NCBI GenBank assembly: GCA_963576475.1
Contig: OY754987.1
Coordinates: forward strand, 6,004,536-6,068,535
Source: Molanna angustata
Lineage: Eukaryota > Arthropoda > Insecta > Trichoptera > Molannidae
Length of the DNA stretch: 64,000 bases
Direction: 5' to 3'
The notes under the pieces are model-generated. The model saw only the letters and a list, made by a program, of their open reading frames with translations, was not told the origin of the DNA and searched no databases. Shown here piece after piece: positions 13,898 through 27,380 of this stretch. Numbering within the stretch: the stretch's first letter is position 1; each line of letters begins with the position of its first letter. Made by a program: the position numbers and the translations under genes.

Positions 13898-16414
13898 AAA
13901 AAAAAATTTAATAGAAATTTTTTTTTAAAAAAAAACTGAAAATTGCAAATTATGAAACCAACCCAGAGATCATAAATCAAACCGAAGGATATGAAAAGAA
14001 AAAAGGAAATCATTTGCATCATAAATCATCATCCTGAAACAGTTACACAATAGACATGGTAAAACAACGATATACTTATCTACCATTCAAAAAAAAATAA
14101 CCTGAAACATACAAAATCATGTTAACGGATTAAAAAATATTGACCTGTAAAACGAATACTGTTTGAAATATAAAATATTATTCCTTCAGAACATAACCTT
14201 CTAATATGTATCCCCAATTCCTAAATACAAATATCTCAAAAAATTTAACTTTAAAATATTTAAGTACAATTTGACATAACAGAGTTCCGCTTGTAAGAAA
14301 AGAAAACTCCTAACAAAAACAAAAAAAATGATCCCAATTAATGAAATAACATAACACCCAATTAAATGATAAAATAAAATTAAAACGACTCATTTAGAGT
14401 TACTTTATGATCTTTTATTACATCAATTTTTACAAGTATCACTTTATAACAAGTGAAACTTACACCCTAAATCCCAAAAATAATTGAAGGCTCACAAGAA
14501 GACTACAATTTTTAAATTTAAAACTTTTCCCCTAACAAATTTTTAATTATTAGTAGAAAATTTGACTAAAAATACTCTCATATATCGCTCATTTTCATTT
14601 TTTAGCTAAAACGACCGAAAAGGCTTTAGCATAAAGAATAATCTCTCAAGTCGCAAAGTACTTTCAAGCGAGATATAAAAAAAAAAATGATCTCTTGGGA
14701 AATCAGATGTCCTCAAGCGAAATACAAAGACTTCTTGGCTCATCGGATGCCCTCAGGCGAGATACAAAATGCAAAATCCAATTATAAGCCGGAAAAATGC
14801 AGGGCTATCATGTGGAATGGAAAGTCTTAATATAAATATTATATAATTCCTAAAAAAAAATATAACATTTAACACAAAAACTGGTTAAACATTATTTAAT
14901 ACTATTCCTAACATCAATTATAAAAAAATTAAAAACCCCAAATCTTCAAAATAAATTTTAAAACATTTAATAAATTATGACAAAATGTCAATTATCACAT
15001 CTATGAGATTCCATAGAATGAAATTCAGTTCAAGACCAAACAATCACACCTTCATATCTTGTATATAAAAGAAAATAAATAAATAAATTATTAATTAGCA
15101 GTGACATCACATACAAGATCCCTTCTTAATTAAAACTATTTGAACAAATAAATTCTGGAACCTACATATTTTATGTTTTCACACAGATTACTACAAATTA
15201 ATATTAAAATTATCCATTTTTAAAAATTAATTTTAAACCCTTCTCATGTTTCCTGTGATTTGATGTCTATCACTCAATGATTAAAGAAATTTGTATTTCT
15301 TTTACCCACAAAACGATGTAACCCATCACAATAAAATCTCAAATTCAATATTAAAATTTAATCTATCAGAATCAAATCCTTAAAACTGATTTATACAAAA
15401 AAAAAATATATAATACCACAGAAATTTAAACCAAATTCAAAATTTGTTTCTACTATTTGATCTCCATTACCAGATTTTTAAATTGTTTTGTATTCAAGCG
15501 CTGTACAATGTTGTAATACTCCACAATAAAATTTCAAATTCAATATTAAAATTTAATATATCAGAATCAAATTCTTAAAAACTGATTTATACAAAAAATA
15601 TACAATACCACAGAAATTTAAAACAAATTCACAATTTGTTTCTGCTATTCAATCTCCATTACCAGATTCTTTAAATTGTTCTGTAACAAGATTATATTAT
15701 ATTATGGTCGCACAACCATAACACCATATAACTAACAATAACGATGTAATGTGCGAATTTACATCATTATCTAAGAAACAAAGTAATTCTGACGACAGAT
15801 ATCCAATAATATTTACGAATAAAATTAATCATATATAAATTGTGAAGTAATGTAACTAACTGATGACAGTAAAAAAAATCATAATAAAATGTAAAATATT
15901 CATTTGTAAATCCCCAGTCTACATTATAAAAAAAAATGATATTTGTACCTAAAATAACCTTGTATGTTATGTCGATACCAATACTAACAAATCACATCAA
16001 AATAAACATTCAAAAATAAAAAAATAAAATGTTTAAAACAAATCTATCTACAATAAATATTTCACCCCCACTCTGACAATCACCATTCATCATAATAAAA
16101 GATTCTAAAAATCTCTAAATAAAAAAAAACTATTTACTTTTAATTAAATCTTTAAATTTGAATAAAGTGAAACAATTATCACTAAATACTAGTTGGATGA
16201 TATTGAAATGCAAAATATTATGTTTAAAATGGTTTGAATCTAAAATAAATAATCAACGTTAACTTTGTTTGTGTTCATTATGCATTTCTCCCATTACTAT
16301 ACTGAATGTAAATAAAAAAAATTCCTTAATCAATATAAATAAGTAAACAAGAATAAAAAATTAAATGAATCCATTATTAATGATTCATCAATACTCTACT
16401 CAAATAAAATAACA
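13898..16414 (-). other. long 3' untranslated region of the LTR element
   Basis: 2.5 kb of AT-rich sequence without a long frame on either strand. Two repeat blocks stand out. Degenerate units with TCAAGCGA(G/A)ATACAAA lie at about 14648-14770. A larger tandem duplication lies at 15327-15690, with a period near 195 bp (shared CAATATTAAAATTTAAT, CTGATTTATAC and CAGAAATTTAAA) and a weaker third unit from about 15240. No remnant of pol was recognised. Confidence 0.6.
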
Positions 16415-17698
16415 TTAGAAATTGAGACAGTCCATCCACCTCAAAGTGAAATTCTGAAAAAATAAATACTTAATTATATCATAACGAAAAACAACAAAAC
16501 GATTAACAATTAACATCCAATCGTTAACCCTGCATAACAATGTCTTTACTATGGAATTTAATACTCTATTCTTATCCAAATTAGAAAAAATATAAACCAG
16601 AAATGAACTTCTATTTATTATTTTATTTTTTAAATAATTCAGAGACCTTTTATTGGAAAAACAATTCATATTCTTTGATAGAGAAAAATTATTTTCACAA
16701 AAATAATCCCCTATATTATATTCTTCCTCAATTCCAGCCTTTTCACAATCATTAGTATCATTTAAATATGACTCGAATGTATTATTTTGAACTTTCATGA
16801 AAGCATCTTTAAAATAAGAAACATGATTCACATAAATGTTTGTGGACGCAACCGTAACTTCATTAAACGAGGAGCAAACAGGATTATATTTATTATGGTA
16901 TTCCATTTTTATTATGTATTCTTTTTTAGACAACGTAAAATATGGGATGTATCCAGTTGACATCTTAATTAAAGAATTCATCGCTGAGCGAATAGGGACA
17001 ACATGGTTATACTCATCTCGTTGATTATCATGAACCAATGTGGTAAGTGCCGTAATGGATTTTCTATGTTGAACTTCAACAACGTTGGCCTGAGGTGAAT
17101 AAAGATACGAACAATATAAATAAGGAGTGTCATTTTTCTTAATTAAGTCCACTGATTCATTCATTGTGTAATTAACTTCGCTATCAGAGATCGAATACGT
17201 CTGCTCAGTATTTACAGGATCGACTAAAGGATCATGGATATCTGAATTATTATTATCATTGAGCAAATTCGAATCACTAAATTCATTCATTTCCACCTCA
17301 CGTACACACTGTGTAGTTTCAGACTCCGTATTTGACAAAATTATGGAAGTATTTTCCGTTATTTTCAAATTTTCATCATTCGTAATTATTGATAAGTCTA
17401 TATCATCGTTACCATTAGACAACTGAGGTGGGGAATCATCCACTAAAATTTCTTTATCCTTATTATCAACATCAATATCAACATATGGTATACCATAGAA
17501 TTTTTTCAAGCTTCTAATTGAATCATCGTCAACCTCTGATTTTTTCAATTCTTCTATTATTTGTCTAATTGCCCCATTACATGCTTCTGCCTGTAATCTC
17601 AAATCCCTCCATGTGTTTGCTGATGGTAAACCACGCATTTTTAATTGTATTTTTAATTCCTCGATTGATTTAAAAGCATATTTTGGAATTAGATCCAT
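16415..17698 (-). CDS. gag-like / integrase-tail fusion ORF of the LTR element (427 aa)
   Basis: This is the only long ORF of the element, starting at ATG 17698. Residues 10-40 (SIEELKIQLKMRGLP and on) look like the SAP-type helix pair that opens some insect gypsy Gag proteins. Residues 55-190 are acidic and Asn/Ser-rich, probably disordered. Residues 190-262 resemble the end of a Ty3/gypsy integrase core: SPQANVVE, where E208 sits at the third acid of the D,D,E triad, then RDEYNHVVPIRSAMNS and STGYIPYFTL, like the usual A-N-x-S-T-G-x-x-P-x-x-L region. The two Asp residues of the triad, the zinc finger, RT, RNase H and protease are missing. Residues 263-427 are not recognised. I infer an internal deletion that kept the frame open. 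It cannot act as an enzyme but might be a structural or helper-competing protein. A domesticated gene is the less likely alternative. Confidence 0.7.
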   Translation of the reverse strand: MDLIPKYAFKSIEELKIQLKMRGLPSANTWRDLRLQAEACNGAIRQIIEELKKSEVDDDSIRSLKKFYGIPYVDIDVDNKDKEILVDDSPPQLSNGNDDIDLSIITNDENLKITENTSIILSNTESETTQCVREVEMNEFSDSNLLNDNNNSDIHDPLVDPVNTEQTYSISDSEVNYTMNESVDLIKKNDTPYLYCSYLYSPQANVVEVQHRKSITALTTLVHDNQRDEYNHVVPIRSAMNSLIKMSTGYIPYFTLSKKEYIIKMEYHNKYNPVCSSFNEVTVASTNIYVNHVSYFKDAFMKVQNNTFESYLNDTNDCEKAGIEEEYNIGDYFCENNFSLSKNMNCFSNKRSLNYLKNKIINRSSFLVYIFSNLDKNRVLNSIVKTLLCRVNDWMLIVNRFVVFRYDIIKYLFFQNFTLRWMDCLNF

Positions 17699-19702
17699 AA
17701 TTATTCGTTTTAAAAATAAAAAAATTGAACTAGATTAAAACTGATAATCAAACAATAAAATACTTCACAAATAATAAAAAAAATGTTGAACTTTTGACAC
17801 TTCGGTTCTTATAAAAAAAAAACTGATTTCGGAATAATAATTTATGGTTTACATAAATGGACTACTCGAAAAGAATATAAATGAATATAAAAGTCAACGA
17901 TTACCCAACTATTGTTCAATATTCTTTAGATATTATGATATCTCAAAGATGAAACCAAAACTTTATTTTGAATTTGACAAGATGATTTCTGCGTCAAACA
18001 AGTATATGAAAATTACGATTAACTTTATAGTATGTTGTATTAAACGTTCAAAAACCATAAATAACATAAGACTGACCTTAAAACGATTCTGAATAACAGT
18101 AATTTGATAATATTCATCCTATTAAACCATATTTAACGTTTATTATTAACGCATTATATTTACAATGTCAGAATGACAACTCGTATTTATGTCGGTAAGA
18201 AGATTTCTATAATATATAACAATTAATCGCTCGTGATATTCGAAATACAGAAAATATTGAATAGATAACTGAATCACATAAAAGTATGACCGTTTATTCA
18301 CAGGTGGCGTTAATTCGTTTCTATAAAATTCATTGAACAAATAATTATTGATTCCCTTTAAAATAATAAATAATGACCTCTTTTTTAAAAATAAAATACT
18401 ATATTTAATGATAAACAAAATCACACCTCAATATGGGATATTAATCTTCCTAAAAATAACTGGAAAAATGCATAATAAACTCAAAAAATATATAAAAAAA
18501 ACTGTAGTAGTGAAAAATTCAATATAATAAATAATACCTTTTTACCTCCACTTATTTGTATTAAATGTGAGATTTTCCCTTTAAAATCATCTGAATATTA
18601 TGGTATTAATGTAAAAGCTTCCAGAAGCGAATCTCGAATAAAACAAAATCCAAAATCTGAAAATTGTAAAAAGAATTAATCACACCTGTTAAACAACGAT
18701 GAAAAATTTTCACACTTCCCCCTTTAACAAATAAATCCCCCTAGAATACTAATTGAAAATTATTTAACAATTCCTTTCCACCCTATAATGAAGTTAAAAA
18801 ATAAATTTTGATAAAACACCAAAACTAAATTGTTTATATTTAAGAAGAAAAGAAAAAAAATTAAAATGAATATGTTGAAATATTCTCTAAAAAAAAATCA
18901 CTAAGTTATTCTTCCAATTAATAATCAACTTTTCAAACAAGAACTTTCTTTTCAAAAAAATAATTAAAATTGAATTTGTAAATATGACTGTTCACTTCCA
19001 AAGTTGGAAAAGATCTGTCTCCCCACAGAATGCAATTACAATAATACAATAATTATAATTTCCCTCAAAAAAAAAAAAATACACTCAACAATAATTCTTG
19101 TCACTAGGTAATTAATAATTTTTTACTGAAACAATACATTCTGTACAACATTCTGCATATATAAAAAAATTCAAATTATGTAGGTAATGAAATTTCTTTT
19201 GACATTGAAAATTTGTCAAATATAAAAAAAAATCTTCAAATAAATGCTTCTGTATGCTGGAATAAAAAGAGACATAATAAAATTCAGATTCTTTCAACGA
19301 TCAGTTATAAAATGATAGAAAAAACACAAAACAATCACTTAACTTTTGACGATGTGAGATATGCTCAAAGCCAAATTGTATTGATGTTGTACATAACTGA
19401 GCATCAGATCTTTCCTGGTCATCCTCCAAGCCATGTTGATCATCTTAGTGTCCTTGTCAGTTTTAAGGAAGGTTAAAAGGTGGGATTTATATGGAATATA
19501 GGAGTTCCTACCTAACGTAAACTTTCTATAGATTCTACCTATTAATCTCTCCCCTCCAAACACAGTACAACAAAATAAAGGTATAAAATTTAAAATCTGG
19601 GCGCCAGTCCTCACATAAATTCACGATCCATGAACGCCTAATAGTCCACGCCAAAGAATTTTTAAAAATTAAGCTCCTCGATGTGACTTTAATGAGAAGG
19701 GG
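17699..19702 (-). other. long 5' leader of the LTR element
   Basis: About 2 kb of AT-rich sequence lies between the primer site and the ORF start. Small frames (for example 18146-18424 minus and 17844-18092 plus) show no domain. A second tRNA-end-like string, CTGGGCGCCA, occurs at about 19597-19606; it is not next to an LTR. Confidence 0.55.
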
Positions 19703-19720
19703 TTCCACGTTGGGCCGCCA
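19703..19720 (-). other. primer binding site, tRNA-Lys-like
   Basis: One base after the 5' LTR end the minus strand reads TGGCGGCCCAACGTGG. This equals the complement of a tRNA-Lys 3' end (TGGCGCCCAACGTGG) with one extra G. It is what fixes the orientation of the element. The extra base could be a tolerated mismatch or could point to a variant primer tRNA. Confidence 0.75.
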
Positions 19721-19721
19721 A

Positions 19722-21258
<1,537 letters not shown>

Positions 21259-21304
21259 AATCTATAAGGTGATAGTTCAACATTTTACGCGGGAAAATAT
21301 TATG

Positions 21305-22343
21305 AAATGTTTCCATGAGTACTTTATTTGGTTTGGAAATCAAGCTCGCACATATACATCGCCGAACAGCCGGTCTTTCTTTCTCAAGCAGCTTCAGCTC
21401 ACCTGCCTCTCGGCGCGAAGGTTATATTTATATATTTCTTTTGACGATGTTAGCTTGTCTAGAACTCAAACCAGAGTATATAACTGAATAATTAGCTCCT
21501 TCAAGCGGCTTCCGCTTACTTGTTCTTTTTGGCGCGAAATCCCATTTATATTTCCTTGACGATGCTTAGACTGTCTGGGACTCAAGCCAGTGTATATAAT
21601 TGAATAATTAGCTCTTTTAAGCGACTTCCGCTTACTTGTTCTTTTTGGCGCGAAATCCGATTTATATTTCCTTGACGATGCTTAGACTGTCTGGAACTCA
21701 CGCCAGGGTATATAATTGAATAATTAGCTCCTTTAAGCGGCTTCCGCTTACTTGTCTTTTTGGCGCGAAGTTTAATATATATTTCTTGACGATGCTTAAA
21801 ACTGTCTGGAACTCAAGCCAGTGTATATAATTTGAATTATTTGCTTTTCCAAGCGGTTTCCGCTTACTTGTTCTTTTTGGCGCGAAGTTTAATATATATT
21901 TCTTGACGATGCTTAAAACTGTCTGGAACTCAAGCCAGTGTATATAATTTGAATTATTTGCTCTTTCAAGCGGCTTCCGCTTACTTGTTCTTTTTGGCGC
22001 GAAATCCAATTTATATTTCCTTGACGATGCTTAGACTGTCTGGAACTCAAACCAGTGTATATAATTGAATAATTAGCTCTTTTAAGCGGCTTCCGCTTAC
22101 TTTTTCTTTTTGGCGCGAAATCCAATTTATATTTCCTTGACGATGCTTAGACTGTCTGGAACTCAAGCCAGTGTATATAATTGAATAATTAGCTCCTTTA
22201 AGCGGCTTCCGCTTACTTGTTCTTTTTGGCGCGAAATCCCATTTATATTTCCTTGACGATGCTTAGACTGTCTGGAACTCAAACCAGTGTATATAATCGA
22301 ATAATTTGCTCTTTTAAGCGGCTTCCGCTTACTTGTTCTTTTT
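21305..22343. repeat. 116-bp satellite, about 9 units, with hairpin and E2F-like motif
   Basis: The landmark GGCGCGAA recurs at 21412, 21531, 21647, 21762, 21879, 21996, 22112 and 22228, a period of 115-119 bp. Each unit holds CTTGACGATGCTTA, GTCTGGAACTCAA, GTGTATATAA, then AAGCGG-CTT-CCGCTT (a hairpin with a 3-base loop) and TTTTTGGCGCGAA. The first unit is degenerate and the last loses the GGCGCG end. Minus-strand frames show a repeated 39-residue peptide only because the period is close to 117. No sign of a gene. Confidence 0.9.
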
Positions 22344-24234
22344 GTTTTATACTTCGCAACGTTAAAGACTTAATTCCTTCTATTCCCTTTCTTTTAGCCA
22401 AAATCAACGCTTCTAAATACCGAAATGATCTTTCGACAATCATAATGAAAACGAATTTCCAATGTTTCTTCCGAGATTTAAATTTATGAAGACGAATTTT
22501 AATTTAAAAAAAAAAAAATAAAAGAATATTATTAAATACAATGCAGAGATCTGATACATCCTTATTTAAATTTGCACATTTTTCTTCTTAAAAAAAAAAA
22601 TATCTAATCGCCTTGTTAAAAAAAAAACTCTATTATTTTTTCTTATAAAAAAAATAAATAAAATCTGGCGTCCGAAGCCGGGGAAAATGTTTTATATGCG
22701 AGACTCACGTGATAATTCGTTTGCAAACACAAGTTTTTTTTTAAAGAATTTACTTTGAGAATGAAAATAAAACTGACTTACTGCTTCGTGAGTAGTCATA
22801 TTTATAAGTTCGGTATTAGCAATCTGTGAGTGTGTGCGTAAGTCAGAGAGGCTTTCAGTCCCTCTGAATACGCTCCTAGAGAAGGTTATTTCGCGGATTT
22901 TCGGAGCGCTAAATCAATGGAATCGTATGAAAAAAAAAATATTATTTTTTTCCTTCAATCACAAAACATCCACAATCCCTACACGATTCTGAGATTGAAA
23001 ACGAAACTGTTCTAACGCCTAAATTAGAGACGCTACGAATTTTCAAAGATAGATGTTATAAGTTTAGGCGGCACAATTACTGCCAACCCGCCTGAATTTT
23101 TCAACTTGGAGTTCGCTCGCTAATTGTAGGTACATAAGCCGCGTTGACTGCGTTATGTACTAGTACATAACGAGGGTGTAGCCAGATCATCTTTTTAGGA
23201 TTTTTAATAATTATTTTTACGAAAGTAAATTTTGGTGACCATTATTTAACAAAAATGAAAAACCCAAGATTGTTCAATGATGAATTCGTTGCCTATACGC
23301 ATGAAAATAGAAAGGAATAAAAACATTTCCTAACTCTCCTAACTTACTAAGATTTCGGAAAACTTCATACTCAACTCACAAGTCTTTCAATGCTATTATT
23401 ATAACTTTTCATTAGGATAGGGAAGTTTATTAAAAAAGTTATATAAAAACGTGAGTCAATAAAATGAACTTGTCCTCAATTCTACCTTTTCTTTATACTT
23501 AACCAACTAATTCTTTACCCAAAATCAATGATGCTAGGAAAACCAGTAATTAATAATAGTGTATTTCAATATCAACCATAATTCTTTCCTCATACAAGAT
23601 CTTCTTCCAAATACTATATTTAATTTTATTTTTACTTCTGTTATGTATCTCCTCACACTTCAACAAAAACTTAACAATGTGAATCCAACCATTTGGAAAT
23701 ATATAACACTGAAATAATATTCTATACTTACAAAACTTTTTCTTTAAAAAGGAATTTTTCAACTATACGTTCCACTAGGCGAAGATTGAGTAATAGTGTG
23801 GACACCCTAAAAAGACGTCATACATAATAGATAATTGTCTTATGTAGTTGACACGTATTCGGCTATATGTAAACAGAGAAGGATGACAACATACGCGATT
23901 ATACTGAGGGAAAGAGATAGCAACACTGGTTATTTACTAGAGGGAGTATCAAGTATAAACTTTTAGAGAAGTGAAAAAAAAGTATAGCATATCCCCACTC
24001 GACTTCGATCGTGACGTCACAAACTAATCATCATCATCATGCCAATTTGTATGAAAACTTACCTAGTTCTTAGTAGAAATACGCGGATTTGTTCAAAACA
24101 AATTGTGGTGTTCTTTTTGACATGAGACATGTACTAAACTTATTCATTCCTTAGCAAAAATACCTGGCTTTGCTCAGAACCTTTGTCGTGTGATTTTCGA
24201 CACGCGACAGTATTATATTTTTATTGAATATGAT
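22344..24234. other. unassigned region with a 22-bp palindrome
   Basis: 22660-22920 is GC-richer and contains TGGCGTCCGAAGCCGGGG and later a TATA-like TTTATAAG, reminiscent of an LTR-element border, but I cannot close an element. A perfect 22-bp palindrome lies at 23151-23172. Around 24060-24210 two imperfect direct copies of about 88 bp lie head to tail. No gene was recognised. Confidence 0.4.
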
Positions 24235-24932
24235 AAAGTATTTATATCTGGATTGCATAATTTTCAAAGGAAGGGAGATGTGTTTCTATATTGCATTATA
24301 GTGCATTCACATAAAAGTAAGGAAAGGAACAGGATTACTTAATATTTCCTAAGATATCTCTTGCAATACTAGCCTGAATAAACATCCTTATAAAGGATCT
24401 CATTATAAAATACAGTACATTGTATCGGGATAGCATATAATTTAAAGGAAGGGAGATGTGTTCTTATATGGCAAAGTAGTGCATTCACATAAAAGTGAGG
24501 AAAGAAACAGGATTAACACTTACTAAGATATCTCTTGCAATAATACTAGCCTGAATGAACATCCGAAAAAGGATTTCATTATAAAATCACGGAAGGAACC
24601 TCCACGCGGTGCCCCCTGGTAACAGAAATTCTCTGGCCAATCCTTCCACCACAGCAACGCAACAATGCGTTGCTGACACGAAAGAAGAAGATTATAAAAT
24701 CCAGTACAATAGTATCAGGATAGCATATAATTCAAAGGAAGGGAAATGTGTTTGCGTATTGCACCGTAGTGCATTCACTCAAAAGTAAGGAAAGGCATAT
24801 GATTGCTTAACATTTCCTAAGATTTCTCTTGCAATACCAACCTGAATGAACTCAGGACACATATTGTATCAGGATAGCATGTATTACGAAGGAAGGGAGC
24901 TATTTATTCTATTGCACGGTGGTGCATTCATA
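24235..24932. repeat. 180-bp tandem repeat, about 3.5 units
   Basis: Units open with GGATAGCATATAATT-AAAGGAAGGGA and contain GTGCATTCAC, AGTAAGGAAAGG, CCTAAGATATCTCTTGCAAT and GCCTGAATGAAC. Units begin near 24240, 24425, 24715 and 24868; the longer second interval is explained by the SINE at 24589-24690. The last unit is cut off after the GTGCATTCA block. Confidence 0.85.
24589..24690 (+). mobile_element. SINE-3, 5'-truncated, with 11-bp target duplication
   Basis: A 102-bp insertion inside the 180-bp tandem repeat, flanked on both sides by ATTATAAAATC (24578-24588 and 24691-24701). It starts ACGGAAGGAACCTCCACG and has GGCCAATCCTTCCACCAC, both shared with the longer copy at 48116-48272. A hairpin CAGCAACGCA/TGCGTTGCTG precedes a GAA-rich tail. 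The duplication and 3' simple tail mark it as a retroposon. Confidence 0.8.
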
Positions 24933-25261
24933 ATGATATCGGCACATCATAGTTGTCTAATGTATGTACCTACTTTACGATACATAGGGATGATTAGGGG
25001 ACTATGACTACTATTGATCATCAGTGAAGCATGTTTCATTCGATAAGATGTGCCCTGATATGATATACACTATACAGTGGAATAGTAGGATCATTTGGAG
25101 GGTGTTTATTGACGATAGCACGTGTAGCACACGTGGCAGATAATCGCTCCAGGATATTCAAGATATAGGAACAACGGAGTGATGATGGAGTGGTCATCTC
25201 CGAAATCGATAGCGAATTTTACTCTGTTTCTACTAAGACGTGTCTAGTAGCAAAGACTATA
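24933..25261. other. no gene seen
   Basis: Unique sequence with no repeat match or meaningful frame. Confidence 0.4.
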
Positions 25262-25680
25262 AAATCATTTATTTATTTGACTATACGGCTAGAAGCCTTT
25301 TACAATAAAAAAATATATACAGTAGTTACAACAAAAGTATTTAACAAAAAAAAAATTATGACATCGATGAGCTACATAATAAAATAACAATTATAATAAT
25401 AGTTGATTCAAAAAACAAAGCATAATAACTAAAAATCTAGTAATGATATAAAAATACAAAATACCGAAAATAAGAAAGTAAAAAAAAAATTAAGAAACAA
25501 AAACACATCATAAATTATTAACTAGAAAGACTAAAACAATACAATACTCAATGAATGATACATTAAAATGACGAAAAACTGTCAATGTACATAAATAAAG
25601 AAAGAAACATCATGTTAGTTATGTATGCATGACAGCGGTAGCGGTAAATTATAAAAAATACTATTCTTAAAGTGATGAGA
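25262..25680 (-). mobile_element. probable LINE 3' UTR relic
   Basis: A TTTATTTATTTG start on the plus strand followed by 400 bp of A-rich sequence matches the look of the LINE 3' ends at 31528-31850 and 27697-27861 read from the wrong strand. GGCTAGAAGCCTTTTAC is a possible tail hairpin. There is no coding remnant, so the call is weak. Confidence 0.35.
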
Positions 25681-26317
25681 AATATGAAAAAATGCGCCAC
25701 ATTCTGCTCGTATGCCGAAAAATATCGAAAAAAATAAAAAAACTACCACAGCAAAACATAATTTTTTTTTGTCGAAAACATTCCATTGTCGTAAAGGAAG
25801 CTATTTGCAAAGTATTTATCGTTTAAAATATTTTCGTTTTTAATTGATACTCCCCGGAAAAAAATTGCCACATATATACATAAGTACATATAAATAAATA
25901 TACATATTACGCCCCCACCACCACCCGTTCTGCTTATGGGGACTAATAACGGCCCCTTGCAAAACTATGCTGAAAGAACACATAAAGAACATACGAAGAG
26001 TCCGGAGAACTCTAAAACCTTGCAGACACTGCACTTAATGTGCCAAAGAGAGCTAATCATGTTGAAACAACTGGCTCACTGCTCAGTGACAGTGAAGATA
26101 ATAGTGCACCGAATTTAAGACAGAAAGTCTTGAAAGCCCAATTAAAGTTTAATTAAAGTTGCTCTTCGTGGCTACAAGGTCCGCATGTCCAATGGGTCCA
26201 AAGAAATTCCCTCGGACATCGTCGTAGAGTTCTCGTCGGAAAGTTGACACGGAGAAGTTAGTGCATTCCCATAGGATATTACTCATTAAAATATAATTGT
26301 GAGGATATTTTATTTTT
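25681..26317. other. no gene seen
   Basis: Mixed composition. Small frames on both strands at 25840-26118 overlap each other and show no domain. Confidence 0.35.
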
Positions 26318-26395
26318 ATTTTATTTTATAGAATACAACAGCAATACAATAAATGCCCCAGATGAGAGCCCTGGGGTACCCAAATATTAAGTTTT
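26318..26395 (-). mobile_element. LINE 3' end relic with hairpin
   Basis: On the minus strand, GGTACCCCAGGGCTCTCATC folds with the adjacent TGGGGC and is followed by a stretch ending in TAAAA repeats. This hairpin plus simple tail is the format of the jockey-type LINE ends in this window. No coding part is present. Confidence 0.45.
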
Positions 26396-27099
26396 AAATA
26401 CTAAATATTCAACAATATATCTGTCCAAAACGTGTACCTATTATTTGTACGCAAATATCTGTTTATGTTAAAGTTAGAAGTACGTATGAAAACGAATAAA
26501 ATATATTTTATATAAGTATAACTTAACGTTTTAGTGAATTGAAAAAAGCATGGTGATTATTTTGTATAATAATAATATTAAACCTATTTTTAAAGTAAGA
26601 GTTTTTTGTCCATTTATTGACGTTGCTACCTCTTAGACTAGATATAGGTACAACATTATACAACATATATTATTGTGCTCGTCAAGTGATATGTGTGCAG
26701 CATTCGCCCATCTATAAGTATAAACTAACAAATACCCTCCATATGTATTGCAGAGGTACAATTGTAATGTTGAACGGGTAGAACGAAGCGATATTTATGA
26801 ATATTTTTGCATAGGATATCGACTGATTTGCATTGAAAATAATATAGTACAATGCTATAATACTGTATGAAGTGAAGTTATGCATCAAAATGTGACATCT
26901 TCAACATAGTGATTCATATACCATATGGAAGTATACATAGAATTTTCTCACAAATATTATAAATCAAGATTATTCATACAAATGTATAGTAGTTGCCAAA
27001 TAACTAGAGCTTTTAGCCGAGAAGGGGGGCGATTTGCACGTAAACCAACGAAGCAAAAAGACACAAATTTGCGCTCTGCGCAATCGGAAGCTCGTTTAA
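26396..27099. other. no gene seen
   Basis: AT-rich unique sequence without frames of note. Confidence 0.4.
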
Positions 27100-27380
27100 C
27101 ATCACGGCATATGCCACAATGTGGGGTAACCAGCGAAAGGTGTGCGGGTGTGCATTGCCTTATAAAAGGGAGCACAACATATCTGTGTATACCCACACAC
27201 CAGTTCTCGTCTCACCTAAAAAGGCACTATATTCAGAATGGGTGGTGAACCTCATTGCTGAACTATGTGAGATGTTATTGTTGCCTGTTGTATTTTCGAT
27301 TACCCGGCTCTTACGGGACACTCGAAAACAATAATAGAAAAGAATGGAAGCACTATTCTAAGCCAGTGCCTCACAGCTAA
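27100..27380 (-). mobile_element. SINE-C, near full length
   Basis: About 280 bp, closely matching 51406-51701. Shared blocks are ACCAGCGAAAGGTGTGCGGGT, ATTGCCTTATAAAAGGGAGC, ACCTAAAAAGGCACTA, AATGGGTGGTGAACCTCA, TGTATTTTCGATTACCCGG and GTGCCTCACAGCTAAA. The TATA-like string lies inside the repeat, so it is not evidence for a local gene. Orientation is minus, by comparison with 51406-51701. Confidence 0.75.

Noticed and set aside
21698..22125. repeat proteins with a 39-residue period
   Set aside because: They are open because the satellite period is near a multiple of three. The frames differ between units and have no start context.
21305..22343. CRISPR array
   Set aside because: Units are 116 bp and contiguous, with no unique spacers between short repeats, and the DNA is eukaryotic in character.
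27140..27185. TATA-box promoter at CCTTATAAAAGGG
   Set aside because: The string is part of SINE-C and recurs at the same position in the copy at 51406-51701.
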